Shown in pieces: positions 45,524 through 61,793 of a stretch of 64,000 nucleotides of DNA. The stretch is taken from positions 21,765 through 85,764 of the forward strand of contig JACGCK010000189.1 in the NCBI GenBank assembly GCA_014925825.1, written 5' to 3'. The notes beneath the pieces were generated by a model. The model had not been told where the DNA came from. It was given only the letters and a program-made list of their open reading frames with translations, and ran no database searches. Origin of the DNA: Pholiota molesta (lineage: Eukaryota; Basidiomycota; Agaricomycetes; Agaricales; Strophariaceae). A program made the position numbers and the translations under genes. Positions within the stretch are counted from its first letter, which is position 1. Every line of letters starts with the position of its first letter.

Positions 45524-48500
45524 ATGGACATAAACCATGGATATGGGTCTGGCGACGTCGGAAAGGCTGGTGAAGCACCGACAGTACCTGCAAGGCCTAA
45601 ACCGAAGCTTTTTTCGATGGCTCAGAGCCACGCTCTTCTGGAAAGTAAACGATTGAACACTTCTCATCTCTCAGAACAGCAAAATGTCTTGAATACTCGA
45701 ATACGGATGGACTCTGCTCAGCCGCAACGCAAGACGGCTCTGCAGGCCCCGCGCGCATCTCGTTATCTCATCTTTCGAACGCAAATCCAGCGAGGACTTC
45801 GACTCCTGTCTCTGCTCCTAGACTCAATGCATCATTGTACAACACCGAACGTCTTGAAAGTAACATGGAAAATGGTATGTGGTCTTATAGCGATCACTTC
45901 CTCGACTGAATTTTGCCTACAGTCAATTCTTCTCCGGCATTGACCTCTTTTGAGTCTCCAGACCGCGCATATATTCAACAAAAAGGCCTTTTTCAGTTGC
46001 TCCAGATCCTCAGCGCACATTTCGACTATCCGCTCTTTATCACACGCCGGAAACACCGCGTCAACAGGCTAACGACACGACAGCCCAGCTTGGGTCTATG
46101 GGCTCAGTCGGCAAATCACAGGGGAACGTGAAGGAAAGAGATAATATGGTACGTATTTATACTATCTGAGCCCGCGTCGAACCATATCCCTCGCTCCAGT
46201 TCCAATACTTCAATTCAACTCTTTCTGAAAACGAGCAACTGCGCGCCGAAAATCGACACCTTGAATCCACGAATGCACAGCTCTCTCGCAACATGGACGA
46301 TTATCGCTCAAATCTCAACGTCCTCAACGAGCAGCTGAGCTCTGCGACTTCGGAAGTTAAGAATCTAAGACCAGCATTGGCATCCGCTCGGGAGCGACTT
46401 GCCGTGAACGAAAGCGAGATCGCTACACTGAAAGCTAGCCTCACTAACACTAAGACGGAGATGGACACTACCCTAGCGGCGCATAATTCTCTCAAGGAAG
46501 AACACGCACAGGAGACGCTTGAGAATGATAGATTGAGAGCGAGCGTCGAGACCGCTAAGAAAGGCATCGCTAAGCTTCTCATTGAGCGAGTCCTTATAAA
46601 ATTTCTTCTTTCGACGATTAACGTGCTAGGCTAGATATGCTACTTTGGGCGAACATTTCAGGGAGTTGAAAAAAGGACACGATTCGCAGAAATCTCTTTA
46701 TACCGCGGTGGTCAAAGAATTCGAACAAACTAAAACGCTCGCAAAGTCGGGTCTTCAAGGTAACATTTCCACGCATATATTTGAACAATATGTCGTTGCT
46801 CATTTTATATTAGCTCTAGAGCCTATGCTCGACGATAGCAACACCATGGCCCGCGCTCAAGATACCAAGATCATTTTCAAGGAACTGCATGACGATCTCC
46901 TGGCTTGTAAGTTCCCTATCCACCCTCTGAACCGTTTTCGGACGTCCTCTAAATACCGCCTATATGCAGCCCAACAAGTTACCGACCTTCTTCGAAACAA
47001 GCTCCATCACCAAAGCTCCCAGCTCGCCGATGCTCAGAGCCGGGTCAGCGAGCTCGAAGAGGAGAAGCGGGGTTCGCTGAAGGAACTTCTCGCCGCACGC
47101 CAGGATGCGAAGCGGGAATATGAGCTGCTCATGGCTGTTGGTTCGTGTTCCTGGCCTTTGTCGCATTTTGACGCGTTCCTGAGGAAGTGAGCTGTAGAAG
47201 CGCAAATCGGAGAGCTTTCGGCGCGGTTGTCCGAGAGGGAAAGGGAGTCTATGGATGCGCTCACGACTGCTGCCATTGGTGAGGTTGAGTTGAAAGCTGC
47301 GAAAGAACAGTAAGTTGCCTATGATCTTTGTTTTCCGTTTACTAAAATTCATGAAATACAGGATCGATCGCTATCAAAAAGAAAACGAAACCCAAGGGCT
47401 GGAATTGTGTTCTTTAAGAAAGGTCAAAGAAGAGTACGTTTTGATTCCGAATTGTGTTTAGTTTGCTCAAATTTTCGAAAGGAATGTTTCGTCTCTATTG
47501 GCGCTTCAGGACGTAATCAACACTCGCGATAAGGAAATCATAGCCCTCAAGGCAGATGTTAAAGCGCTGAACGAGTCGAAATCGGAATTACGTGCTCTGT
47601 GAGTTTGATCTCGCCGACGAATTCAGCGTAGATTTGTTTACAACACGCGTTCATAGCCTGGCTGAAAATAAAAAGAATCTGGCAGAAGCGGAGACGGAAC
47701 TGAGAGCCAAGGAGACGACCATCAACACTTGCGCTAGGGATGTTGTCTCTCTAAATGCGGATCGGAAGGCGCTCATGGAATCGAAAGCGGAATTGCAAAC
47801 ATTGTAAGTCTCGCCACCGTCAATTTACGGGCTTGGATCTGATGAGCATCTGTAGACTGTCTGAAGCGAAGGAAGGCCTCGCGGACAAAGTGGCTGAGTT
47901 GAAGTCGAGGAACCCGAATGAGGATTTGCTGATCAAAATACGAGAACTCGAGACTACGTGCGGTTCTCTGAAAGCGGCGTTGGAAGAGTAAGCCATGAGT
48001 TTATTGACCTTCGTCTCTTTCACTTAGCATTTGCAGGTCGCAGGAACAATGTATCTTACGCGAGAGGTCGTTGACGAAACTTGAATCCCAACTGACGAAG
48101 AAACTGCACGACGCTGAGAGAGCGAATGTCGAATTGTATCGGATTTCCTCGTTTCGGCTATCGTTTTCCTTTCGAATTTGATCATGCTTTCAGGACGTCT
48201 TTTAATACAGCGCTTAGGGAATCGTCCGCCAGTGTTCAGGACCAGCTCAAAACTGTTCAAGCAGAGTTAAAGGAGGCCTTGAATACGGCGTCGGTGGCGA
48301 TTGAGAAACGCTCCGCCCTTGAAAGAGGCGAAAAAGCTGAACAAGAACGGCGTCAGAAGTAAATTGATATTTCATTGACTCACTTGATTTCGTGCACTAA
48401 GCAATCTCTTTTTCTTCAGCCTTCTAGCCGAAATTGCAGCTGCGAAAGTCAGGGGCTATTATTGGATTCTGATCGTCTTCTGATGAGCTTTTAGACGGAA

Positions 48501-50202
48501 TTGCGCGCGGTCCAAGAAGAATTCAACGCAGCGAAGGTCGCAGCGTCAAATGCAGTTGGTAAATGCTCCGTCCTCGAGTCCAATATCAAGAAGGCAGAGA
48601 AAGAGAGTAAGATGACACGGGAAAGGTAGCCGAACGCTTGTTGGGCTGTTCGCATTTTGTTAACCTTTTCTTTGTAGCTTTCTCGCCGAGATCGCTGAGC
48701 TCAAGGTGTGATGTTTTTGAATACCACGCACATTCCGGACTGACGCTGCCTTTCAGACTCGCCTCGAAGCCCAGAGCGTTGGTTTGTTCCAGTCAAAAGA
48801 GGCCCTTAGTCTCTCGAAGGAAGAATCTGCGTCTCTGAAGGTATGTAATACGTGTATCGTCACTCAATATTATTACAGGGCTATTAGGAACGCATCGTCG
48901 CTGCTGGTGAACAACGCGAGATGTTGCAACTGGCATTGGACAACGCACAGTCTCTCGTCAAGGCCGAAGCGATGAGAGCGTCGACGGCCGAAAATCAGGT
49001 AGCATTGGCTCAAGCCCGAGCAGCTGATGCGAAAAAGTCCCTCGCGGAAGTCGAATCCAAAGTAACCTATTTGACTGGCCAACTTACAGACGCGCAGCAG
49101 GCCGCGAATAGAATGAAAAGCTCGGCGAATCTGAAAACTGAAGAGCATGTCAAACGGCTAGAGGATAGGATCGCGGAACTCGAGGACACAAACGAGCAGC
49201 TTTCTGCGCGTGCGGAGGAGCTATGGGCGCGTTATAAGGATGGCCGATTGGTGCGATATCTCTCTCTTGGTATTACTGATGTTGATTCTCTTTATAGACC
49301 GATAAAGAGAAGGAGTTTATTAGCTACCTTATAGATGAAGCCCAAAGCATCCATGAAGAGAATGTAGTGAGAAAAGAGAACGAATTGCGGCGCGTGCGTA
49401 CCGAACATTTTCCCATACATTTGGAGCAACCTGATGAGATGCCTTTCTGCGCATCAGCGAGAGCATACGATACAGGCTCTAAATACCAAAGTTTCCGACC
49501 TTCAAGCTATTGTGGCGCGGTCTATCAAGACTCAAGGAAGCGTTCTTGAACCATCGAATCAATCTATCGTCGATATCAAGACATGGCTGGCTTCAAGTCC
49601 CGAGCATGTGGTATGCTTGGATCCTCATTATTTTGCTGGCTGAGCGTTTGGGTCTCTTCTTGATTTCTGAACTTTTTAGCCCTCTGACCACAACATTGGA
49701 GACGTGCTTGAAGCTCCTTTGCCTGAGTCTCGCACGTCAGCTAACATTTCAGCTCAAAATAGAGTTGAGATTAACTGTTTATAGCAAATCCACGAATCGT
49801 CCTGATCAAGAGATGGACGCTGATTCTGAAGACGACATTCCACTCTCCGAACTGAGCAAACACTCGGACCCCGCAGTAGCTGGTGAAGATGAAAGGGTCA
49901 GCAAGAAACGCACCCGCCCTGCCTCACCAGCACCCCCCGCCCCTGAAGAACTGAACCATTCAAAGCGACGGACTGTAAGTGTCACTCGTATAACTGCATG
50001 GCTGAACGCTATAGCTTACTCTTTTTTTATTATTCTGATCCTTAGAAAACTCAATTGGGAAAAGAGCTGCTACGGCGGCTACCATTGTACCGGCGCTAGA
50101 GACCAAGGCAAGTTTGAGCCTATTTCAATAATGGGTTCATTGTTAACGTTAACGTTACAGAGTACGAGTGTGAAGTTCAAGGCGAAGAAACAGCGGAAGT
50201 AA
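45524..50202 (+). CDS. Long coiled-coil protein (many exons)
   Basis: Likely start at 45524 (MDINHGYGSGDVG) with a Pro/Ser-rich, probably disordered leader. From about 46200 nearly every exon encodes heptad-type sequence rich in Glu, Lys, Leu and Ala: QLSSATSEVKNLR, VSELEEEKRGSLKELL, KNLAEAETELRAKE, RLEDRIAELEDTNEQL. At least a dozen introns of 45-60 nt separate them. The tail has an acidic stretch (MDADSEDDIPLSELS) and a basic Pro-rich stretch (SKKRTRPASPAPP), suggesting a nuclear or cytoskeletal scaffold. No motor, SMC-type ATPase or other catalytic motif seen. The first exon appears to change frame near 45770, so the N-terminal model is tentative. Confidence 0.75.
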
Positions 50203-50580
50203 TTTGCATATTCTTTTTGGATTTTGGCTTCTTTGTTCTATCATTGTGAGCGCTTGACCTTGAGGTCTGCATTGGACGCTTGTTGTATAGTTTCTTTCAT
50301 GTTTTTGTTTGGTGGTAATTGATGTGTTCCAAACATGTTGATTCTGATTTGCAATGTGTCTCGAGCATTGGCATAATGAGAGATTCGCAAGCACCTTTCA
50401 AGTTCAGATGGAGTTGAAGCTTGAATTTTGAAGTTCATTGTCCTTTCTCAGGTAAGTAAATGTTTTAATCAAGTCTTCATAATCGCCGAGAACCGCAGTC
50501 CTAAAGGCTAAAATTGGATCTCGGTTAGGTGAATGATATTCGGTTAGAAGTGTGGGAATGGATTATATGAGCGGCGATAG
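50203..50580. other. Intergenic region upstream of the Zn2Cys6 gene
   Basis: AT-rich, no open frame of note; presumably holds the 3' end of the coiled-coil gene and the promoter of the next gene. Confidence 0.5.
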
Positions 50581-53500
50581 ATGGGGAGCTATTTTGCAGT
50601 GCCATTCTCCCCATTACTCCAACCATCCTTGACTCCGGATCCGATGCCTGTGGACACTACGAGAGTCATATCGCCACGTAGGACTCAGAAGAAGCTTACA
50701 GAGGAAGAATTGAAGGACATTGATCGAAAACGGCTTCTAGGTATATGTTACGACTACTCAGGAAATGCGCATTTCACATGTTTGGAACTATAATAGGAGA
50801 GTTGTCGTGCGCTGAATGCCGCCGTTTGAAGCTTCGATGCGACAAAAAGCTACCGTGTGGATCGTGTTTTCGGAGAGGATGCGAGAGTATATGTCTCTCG
50901 GTGAGTAGACTACTCATACGCGTCGTTGAAACGTTCTCAAGACTCGACGACTTCAGGAATCCTTGCGGCAGGACAAGGAACTAGGTACGCGACCATTCGT
51001 CCTCAGTGTGCATATGCTTCAACTGTAGCAAAGGTTCATCCTAGCAGACACGGAACAGCTCCACGAGAAGATCTACGAGATGAGCAACCGCATTCGACAG
51101 CTTGAGGACGCTCTTGCAATCCTGCAATCCAGCATAACGGACCAGCGACACCCTCTCCTATCTGACGATCTCTTGAAAGTTAAATTTGGATCTGGAAGCA
51201 ATCAACCCAAAGCACGACGAACTCGGTGACGTGGACAGCTCTATAAACAAGTCAATCGACTCCTTGGGTACGCTGAGCCTTGGAAGCTCCGGAAAATGCA
51301 GTATTTTGGAGGTTCGGCAGGTTCAGAGGTGCGGAAGCTCTGTTCAGCGTGATTTTATTCATTAACGCACTGCGAACCTACTTCATGAAGACGCTGATGA
51401 TGGTAAGTCCTATCCACAAGGTCACATCGAGTATCGCTAATACCCTGGTCAGAGAGCAGACGAAGAAGCATATCATTCCTCAGACGATGAAAATCAGGAA
51501 AATGCACGGGCGCGTCCAGATGTGTTCACTGAAGTCGAGAAAACTGGCTAATCTGTTCCCATTTACTGCAAAAGGACGGCCAAACGTTCGAGCACTCGAA
51601 CTTCTCGAGACGTTCTTACCACCCCAAGAAAAGGCTTTGGAGATTTGCGACTCTTTTATGAAGCATGCTTCATATTTTTTTCGCCCTATCAAGGCTGACG
51701 AATTACGCGACGTTCTTGTGCCTGCGATCTACAACATATCCACAACTCATGGAACGGCCACACCTGACGACAACATCCCAAGATAGCGTTTACAATACTC
51801 CTCCGCACGCTCTCGCCACCTTGTTCTTCATATTCGCCCTGGGATGCCTACTCGATCTCCAACTTGCACCCTTCAACTCGGAGGCAGAGAAATATTACGA
51901 TCTTGGGCGTGCGGCTTTATCCCTCCGACCAGTGTATGAGCCGAATATGTACTCCGTGATGCTATGGGTTTGATGGCAACATATCATAGTCTGGCTGGAA
52001 AGCGATATACAAGAGATAGTGCGGTACGTCCATTCATGTTCTCATCGTCGCTTCATGTAGCCTTACGTCCGGAGCAGTGGTGTATCATGAGTTTTGCGGG
52101 CAAACTCGCACCAAAGTGTGCGTCGTTTTTCTTTTGTGTCTATATTGTTCCCTAACTGATCGCATTGATAGATTGGACTGCGTGAGTCACCCGCTAGACA
52201 ATTTCGACGCATCAATTTCGTATTTACGTGACGCAGACAGAGACAGTGCGCGATGGAACATGGATCCCAAGACGGTACAGAAGCGGCGGAACTTGTTCTG
52301 GGAAATTTCTCATCCGATGTCTCCCATGTAAGTACGTCCCCCAAGCTCTTACAAAAACTCTCATAGCGTCTCGTCTAGAGCCTGGCATTGGGTCGGCCTC
52401 CAGCCATTCATCTGTCCTACGTGATGCGAATTCCCAACAGATGACGATGCATCCTTGAGTGAAGCTGCCGAAATCAGTTGGATGTAAGTCGCTACTTGAT
52501 CTTCCTAGTGATTTCGTATCGATAAAACTGTTCGTTACCCAGTTTGGCGTATGAACCCAGTTTGCTAAGACATCTACAACTCTGTTGCCGACGCTACGCT
52601 CATCGCCAAATCCCCTACCTACAGCACTATATTGGATTTAGACCGCAAAGTCAGGGAGATATCCTTCCGTCGAACTTCAATCCTTACGTCACAAAAGACG
52701 GGCCCGGAAATCTTCCATTCAAGCTCTTATCCATGAGGGATTTCTATGCTAGTCAGCATAGGACAGTCAGTTCAGTAATTGTCTTCGCAGTCCTGTGATC
52801 ACCGCTCAGATTGCATTTCTTTTCTAGCGATGCTCTATCTACATAGGAGCTTCTTCGCGCAGGCGATGCTGATCATCCACTACCCCCTTTGAGCCCTTTC
52901 GCCCCTTTTCTGACAGCATACAGAGTGGATCGTCATAATCAAGGCATCCGCTCATCTTTTCGAACGCTGTGCCCTATGGCAATGCGATTATGGTTCTTAA
53001 TGTATCATACATTCTCGCGGCGTATGATCGCTTCAGCTTCTTACGTATGGAATGTATTACTGATTGGTTTAGGTTATCGTGGGGACCGTCGTGACGCGAT
53101 CCCCAAATCGAATATGCGTCGATCGCGATGAGATTTTAACGTTGCGCTTACATTGTTTGAACAAACGGCGGTGCACTCCCACGAGTCAACTCCGTTGGTA
53201 AGTACACACCATGCACCATCTTATCTGTGCGGCCGTGGCTCTGAGATTGATTTCGTATAGGGAGTGCTTTAAAATGAAAATAAGCTACGCAATACCAGCA
53301 TTTTCTGGCAGTAACTTAGACGTGAACCAGTGACACCTCGGGCCTTATTGAAATATAGAGGACGACTTGCTATATTCGGTGGTCAGATGAAAGTGCTAAA
53401 TCGGAAGGGGAAAAGCCCGAGGCAACGACCTTCGTCTACCCTGGATCTCCCGTCGGTCCCTGAGGCAACAACAACGCTTCTCCCGCAATTAACTCGACTT

Positions 53501-54334
53501 GCTTGGTTCGGATTGCGTATACTGACGTGCATCTTCTTAATTCGTTATTTGAACCAGGATATAGTCAAGAAGACGATGGAACCTGTACCGAGCCTTGTAC
53601 CACGTCCACAACGGATTGCTATCCCAGATGCTCCAATTCCCGCCACAAGTACCATCTCAAGGAGGCGGTTCTGCCTTACTGGTGTTTACGAGCAGCACAA
53701 CCATGGAACGCCGGTGCTGATTCCACTACCATGCAGACTGAACCCTCCTGAAACTTCTCCCCCGATTTCCTCCCGCGATTGGGCTTCGTCTAGTCAACGT
53801 GATCGTCGAAGATTGGGATACGAATACGCGCCTTACGCTAACCTGTGTTGGAGGAAGCGGCCCGATCAAAATATGTCGAGTTCATCTCCGATCCGTATGG
53901 CCACTGTCCTGGAAGTACCTCAAGGAACGATTCCTCCTATGTCTTCCTTGCCTATGGGATCGTTTCTGCGATGACGCCTTTACAGGAGCTAGGAACCAGA
54001 TCTATCCCAGACATACTTCCCCCTCAATGCTCACACTGGCATATCGTCGTCAACCCGTCAACTTCTACGGCCAATCAGCAGGGGGTTATATGTCGAATCC
54101 TTATACAGGGCCCACCAATGTTTACGATCCCACTCTGGGTATGGGATGAACGTGGACCAAATGTTGGGTCGATCCCTAGCGATGGGAATTAACCTCAATG
54201 CTGGATTAATTGGGCGGAAGTTGGGACTCACACTATGGATCCGACGGGCGCCGTTGAGATGGCCTGTCGAGCGAGAGGGGATGGATGCGAGCTGGATTTC
54301 GTTCATGAGGATTGTGGATTATGGACATCGGTAA
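50581..54334 (+). CDS. Zn(II)2Cys6 fungal-specific transcription factor
   Basis: Start at 50581 (MGSYFAVPF) or the in-frame ATG at 50644. After a first intron the zinc cluster reads CAECRRLKLRCDKKLPC then GSCFRRGCESIC, fitting CX2CX6CX5CX2CX8C. It is followed by the GQGTR word and a coiled dimerisation segment (FILADTEQLHEKIYEMSN, IRQLEDALAILQ) and DDLLK. The middle matches the fungal-specific transcription-factor domain: YFGGSAGSEV, THGTATPDD, PHALATLFFIFALG, YYDLGRAALS, GLMATYHSLAG. The C-terminus is Ser/Pro/Met-rich and disordered. At least ten introns. Reading frames in 52.8-54.3 kb are harder to join, so the 3' exons are approximate. Targets unknown. Confidence 0.8.
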
Positions 54335-56320
<1,986 letters not shown>

Positions 56321-56642
56321 TACGACACATGACACATAGGGAACATTTAAAATGCTGTCGAAGTATAGAATATATATTAGACTTGATATTCTTCGAAGAA
56401 TATACTCTGAAAGGGAACACTTCGAAGCGAAAAAATCGGTGTTATCGCAGCCTGGAGCCTGACTATCTGGATAATTTTGAACATGTAAACAAAAACAAGG
56501 GAGGATACTCCGTACTCTATAAATAATTAACAAGCAACTATTAGGAAATGATTAAAAGTTTTCGTACACGAGAGAGAGCAAAAATAAGTAAATGAGAGGA
56601 CAAATTAGCACATTTAAGCTGGGGAATCTGATGACTGCCACC

Positions 56643-58948
56643 CTAAGCTGCTGCCTTGATTAAATCCGAGGCTTTCTCTGCGACAAGATAGACGGGTCCC
56701 TCAGTATGGGAGCTAGGGATGAATGGCTGCATAGAAGACATCAGAATGGGCTCTAATAATCGTTTATAGACTTGAACTTACGAAGATTGAGGCGTCAACA
56801 ATACGCACACCATTAGCGCCCTTGAGAGTCAAGTCGGGGTTAACGACACCAGCGGAAGACGAGGCAGAAGCCATCGCTGCGGTTCCGACGGGGTGGAAGA
56901 TGGTCGTCGTCACATCGCGTACGTATGCGTCGATGGAGGGGTCGTCTATAGCGGCGACAAAGCTGTCTCCGGAAGGCCCGGTAACGTAGCCGGCCCATGC
57001 GGGTTCAGCGACGAGGCGCTTGACGGATTTCACGGTCTCGCGCATGGCGAAGACGTCGAAGTCCGTGGTCAGATATCTGGGATCGATGATAGGCTTGTCG
57101 AATGGGTTCGCCGACTTGATTTTGATAGTTCCCCCTAAAGTGAAATATGTTCATTTATCGTTCAAGAGAGACGAAAAAGAGTTTGCTTACTGGAAGTTGG
57201 GCTAATAAGGACGCTTACAAAGTAACGAAGCTGCCAGTAGGCGGGCGAGTGAATCCGGGGCGGAACCAATAGTCCTAGATTGGAGTTAGCATTGCAAATC
57301 GAAGGATGAGCGAAATGGTATAATACCGAAGGAATGATCTCCCAATGAGGAGAAGTGGGACCAGCGGATGGATCGGCAACGCTTTGATAGATGGATGAAT
57401 TGGCAGGAATTCTGGAAAATCCAAATTGGTTCACGACGTTGTTGGCGAAGACCCCAGTCTTAGTTTGAACGAATTGATTGATGGTGTTTTGGACTGTGAC
57501 GTTGTTCCTAAGCATGTTATCCAGGGTGTCATTGGCGTTTACGCTGAAAATGTTTGGGAGGAAAGTGTGGTCGCTCAGATTCTCGCCGACATTGGGGTTG
57601 TTGATAATGCTCTTAATGCCCAACGAGTTAAGGTAGTTCTTGTCGCCGATTCCTGAGAGTTGGAGAATTTGTGGAGTGCCGACGGCGCCTGCAGACAAGA
57701 TAACTTCCTTGCGTGCGGTGACGCTTCCCAAACGTCCTGATTACACGTTTGAGTGTTAAACTATAGGACAACGGTTCTGCGTAAGCTTACCTCCCGGAAC
57801 ATTAGATGTTCCTGGCGAACTGGAGAATTGCACCCCGAGGAAGGTAGGTTTTCCTTGAGAAGTTGCTGTCTGAACCAATTTCGTGACGATAGTGTTGATG
57901 ACCACGGTAAGGTTTGGACGACGGTTTGACTGAGCAAGATAGCTCGTGGAAGAACTACTTCGTACACCTCCTCCTGTAGATGATTGGAGCCAACCCATAC
58001 CAAGAAGAGAGCGATCGCCTCCCGCCATGTCCTGGTTGAAAGGCCATTCCGCAGACTGCTCCGTAGTCGCGATGACACGTGGATCCATCGAGAGGTTGAA
58101 TCCCGGGAGACTGATTTCTGTCACTCCAGTCGTGCTATGTAACGAAGCGATGATTGGTCGGATGTGTCGTGGCCATCGAGAGGTGGGACAAGCTTCTCAT
58201 GCTATGGAAGGATAAATATCTGATCAATCACAGCGAGAGGAAAAGTAGGATCGAATTACGCACACTGTCCTATATTTCTTGATGTTATCCCATTCCCAGC
58301 TCGTATCGCCAGTGAGCCTCGCATATCGAGTCCAATCTTCATTGCTTCCGTATTGATGGAAGGAGTAATCTAAAATAGCAAATTGATTAGGCGCCCCGAC
58401 TAGACCACAAGGGCATAATTATGCTTACTAATAGTGGTACATCCTCCCAAAACGTATCCACGAGGGTAAGCGAAGGTTTTCCCGTCCATGCCTACTTGGG
58501 GAACGAGGGTATAGTTCCAGTCCAAGCTGGTGCCTTTGTAGCCTGAGGTCAGCGGATTCAATCGTCAAGAAACCGTAAAATTTTACCGGGAGTCAAAGTC
58601 GGTCCCAAGAAAGGCGCTTGCGTCGTAACTAAACCCTCATCGCTGAAGATCATATACATTAATATGGAGAATGTACAATTAAAAACTCGCCTTATACCGG
58701 CCTCGATGACCAAGACGGAGACGTTAGGGTTTTCAGAAAGACGATTGGCAACGACCAGGCCAGCATTCCGGCTGTTGGGATGAATTAGAAAGGCAAAGAT
58801 AAAGATAACACGGTACTAGACTCACCTCCAATGATAACGTAGTCGTATGTAAAGGTCTTGAGTTGGGTCCATTGATTAAGTGTAACGGCCCAGTGCGCAC
58901 AGCGAGGATCGAAGCAAGGACAAAAGCAGTGAAGGTAGGAGACCGCAT
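56643..58948 (-). CDS. GMC oxidoreductase, aryl-alcohol-oxidase-like, secreted
   Basis: Starts at ATG 58948 with a hydrophobic signal peptide (MRSPTFTAFVLASILA). An intron (or frame change) leads to TYDYVIIG, the start of the FAD-binding fold, then NAGLVVANRLSENP, SVLVIEAG. Further exons give RGYVLGG, YGSNEDWTRYARLTGD, GLQSS-type linker residues, the second GMC signature GAVGTPQILQLSGIG, NNPNVGENLSDH, and DPRYLTTDFD. Near the C-terminus are IFHPVGTAAM with the catalytic-region His, NPDLTLKGANGVRIVDASIF and an SSHTEGPVYLVAEKASDLI tail, with the stop near 56643. About ten introns. Such enzymes oxidise alcohols and supply H2O2 for lignocellulose decay; the exact substrate cannot be told. Confidence 0.9.
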
Positions 58949-61793
58949 GTTGTTCGTTTTTGAGCGCGCTAATTTTCTGTCAGTTTTCGTCCACCTTATA
59001 TACCTCTGGCGTTGATTGCACTCCCTCGGGTATGAATGGAAAGCGCTTCAACATTCGATAGACAGTAAGGATATCCGAGCGTTCATGGAAATCTTCGTAC
59101 CCGAACCCTCTCCCCGAATAAAAATAGGTCCGATGTTTAGATATTCTGACACTCAAGCACGGATATGGTGAAAATAGCGTAGTGGATGCCGATAGCGCTG
59201 CTTCGGTTAGCCGGAGTGATGGAGATGCATAGGTTGACAATGTTTGATCGGGCGAGTTCCTTTGATACCTGAAGCATTTAATAATTTAGCAAAAAGGTCA
59301 CAACAGAAGAAATAGCACACAGTTTTCAGCATGGAGAATTTGCAGTACCAAGTGTTATATAATCTGATTTGCTATTGTAGTGGAGTAAGCGCTGGTCTAT
59401 GGGCGCTTATGAAAACGACGTACTTCTTTTTTGTGCCTGATATAACTCCGAGCAATATCTGAATCTGGGTACAATTCCGCAAGGCACCGGCTCTCCAAAG
59501 AGACGACAAGAGCGAAGTAATGAAATGCAAAAGGAGATACCCACGTTCCGCGCGGCCGCTAGTCCGTCAGTGAAGTTAAGTTTAAACCGCTCAACCTGCT
59601 GTCGCCAATTCTAACATCCTGATGATCCTGGTTTCTATTAAGGCACTCCATCATGAGTTCAGATGTTCGGAATTGATTCAAATTACCTTGTGCTGCCACC
59701 GCAATGATGACGCAGATAGTTACGGAATGATTACTCGGCATTTGGCCATTATCTGCTGTTCCTACATAACTTTGCATAGCGTTGGATATTGTCTTGTAAA
59801 CAGTAAAGAGGAGAGAGTTGGAGAGTACACTTAGACGCGGTCTTGTGTGCAGACTCTTCCCTCACTCAGCCCACTTCCCACTCACAAGTGCTGTGCACAC
59901 CGACATATCACTGGATGAATCATGATCATTCCCGACGTTCAAATCGGATCGGCATCCTCGCTAATTCAGCTGTGCAATTGATTGTTTTGAAACCTTACCC
60001 ACCCACGTCTTGACATGCTCACTGACATATCTAGCTGGCTGCGGTACTCTCTTTTGTCCTGAGTTAATCTAGCTAGAGCTAGATGGCTCCTTGGAGGAGC
60101 ACTCGATCCAGGCCTTCTTGTAGCGTTCGTTTTAAATTATACTGACGTGTACTGCGAAGGATGATTTCATTTCAAATGCAAATCATAGCGGGATTTGGCT
60201 TCTCGTAGTAATTTTACAGGGGTGCTATCGGGTTGTATCTTGCAAAGCCATTATCTCAAACACACGAGGCTATTTCAACGCAGGCATTTCGCGGCCTCTA
60301 TGTATGTTTTTTTCTCACTATCTGGACGCTTTAAACTCGTTCCCACTACGCTAAGCGCTGTTAAATACTTAACAACCCATTACCCGGATATTTTTTCAAG
60401 TTATTGTATAGAATACCAAATATGCACACATGCTATAATTGCCTTCATGTTTATGATTGTCACTTATGTGCAGGGAAGCGCTCAGGGGAAGTAAGCTTGA
60501 CAGCGAACTCCGGTCAAAGCACGGTCAGTTTCTCGTTTATGCGTCATCAACAACATCCCATGGTATCCACGGAAGTCCCGCCCAATTCATCGTCGGGAAG
60601 TCAATTTTCTCCGGACTCCAGAATTTGTCTAGAAGCTTAGGGCTGGACACTGCTGGACACCAGCGCAACTTTCTAGTTGCTCATAAGGCTACTGCGGCTT
60701 GGGTGCGGCAGGTAACAACTGCATAACAGCCTTGTCGACCTTGCATCCGGAAATTTCAATATAAGAAATGAAAACTCACCAATCTGACATGTAGGCTACG
60801 ATAAGCACCCCCAAATACAACTTATAAATATAATCTTGTGACGTTCGGCGGGCTGTGGGCTGAGTACAATCTGAGCATTGATTGTTCCACTCACATTCTT
60901 ATAAACTCCATCAGCTCCGACTCATTGTACAGTAAGCGTTGGATAAACACTCTACCAAACGAAGCGCTGAAGATAGACTGAAGTCTGGACAAGGTTCCGA
61001 TATTCCAACATGCCGGTGAACCAAAAAATTGCGCTTTCAGTACGTAGGTTCGTACTCATGCGATTCATTTAGAATGGCTTCTAGCCCGTAGAACTATTTG
61101 AAAACCATTATAGACACTTTGAATGTCCTTGTAAAGTAGCCACGATTATTACATACATTCTAAGGCTCCAGAATTATCTTGTGCCCAGACACCTACCCCC
61201 TTTATGGCCCAACGAGGAAAGCAGACCAAAGTGCGTTCATATGCCAAATTCAATCAGTCCTTTTCCCTATTGTACAAAATGAATGTATTTTATCTTCCTG
61301 CTTTGTCAGTCGTTGCAGCTCCCTGTTTAATGCAAGTTTTGATATTATAGCTCGTGCCGCCTGAATCGTATGTAATGTTGTCCAGAGAATCACCAAGGAT
61401 TATATAACTATAAAGCAGAAAAAGTAATGAAATTCATTCCCAAGACTTTTCATGCTTCCAAGCGCTTGTAGTGTTCAAATTCCTCACGTTGGATTCTAGC
61501 TCAACGACGCCTTGTAATGAATAGGTAAATTCTAATGGATTCTATCGTGAAATTATATTGCAAAACACCGGAATTATTCTGAGCATTCCAAGCAGCGCTT
61601 TCTTCCGATGCTGTTACAACACTTGTGTGACCATTGTATGGAATTCTGGTCGTACTTATGTGATTCCTTGACCAATCCTTGACCTAGTGTCGAGAGCGAC
61701 GCAGTAAATCGTGGGAACGATGGCTGTGCCGCTTCGTCCCGCCACGAACGACGAGCGCAGCAGACGTCACATAACCACCAACCACCAACTGCC
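58949..61793. other. ~2.8 kb without a recognised gene
   Basis: AT-richer than its surroundings. Short frames exist (58980-59240 on -, 60195-60726 on +) but none shows a domain, a signal peptide or a paralogue. No tandem repeat or inverted repeat stands out. Confidence 0.5.
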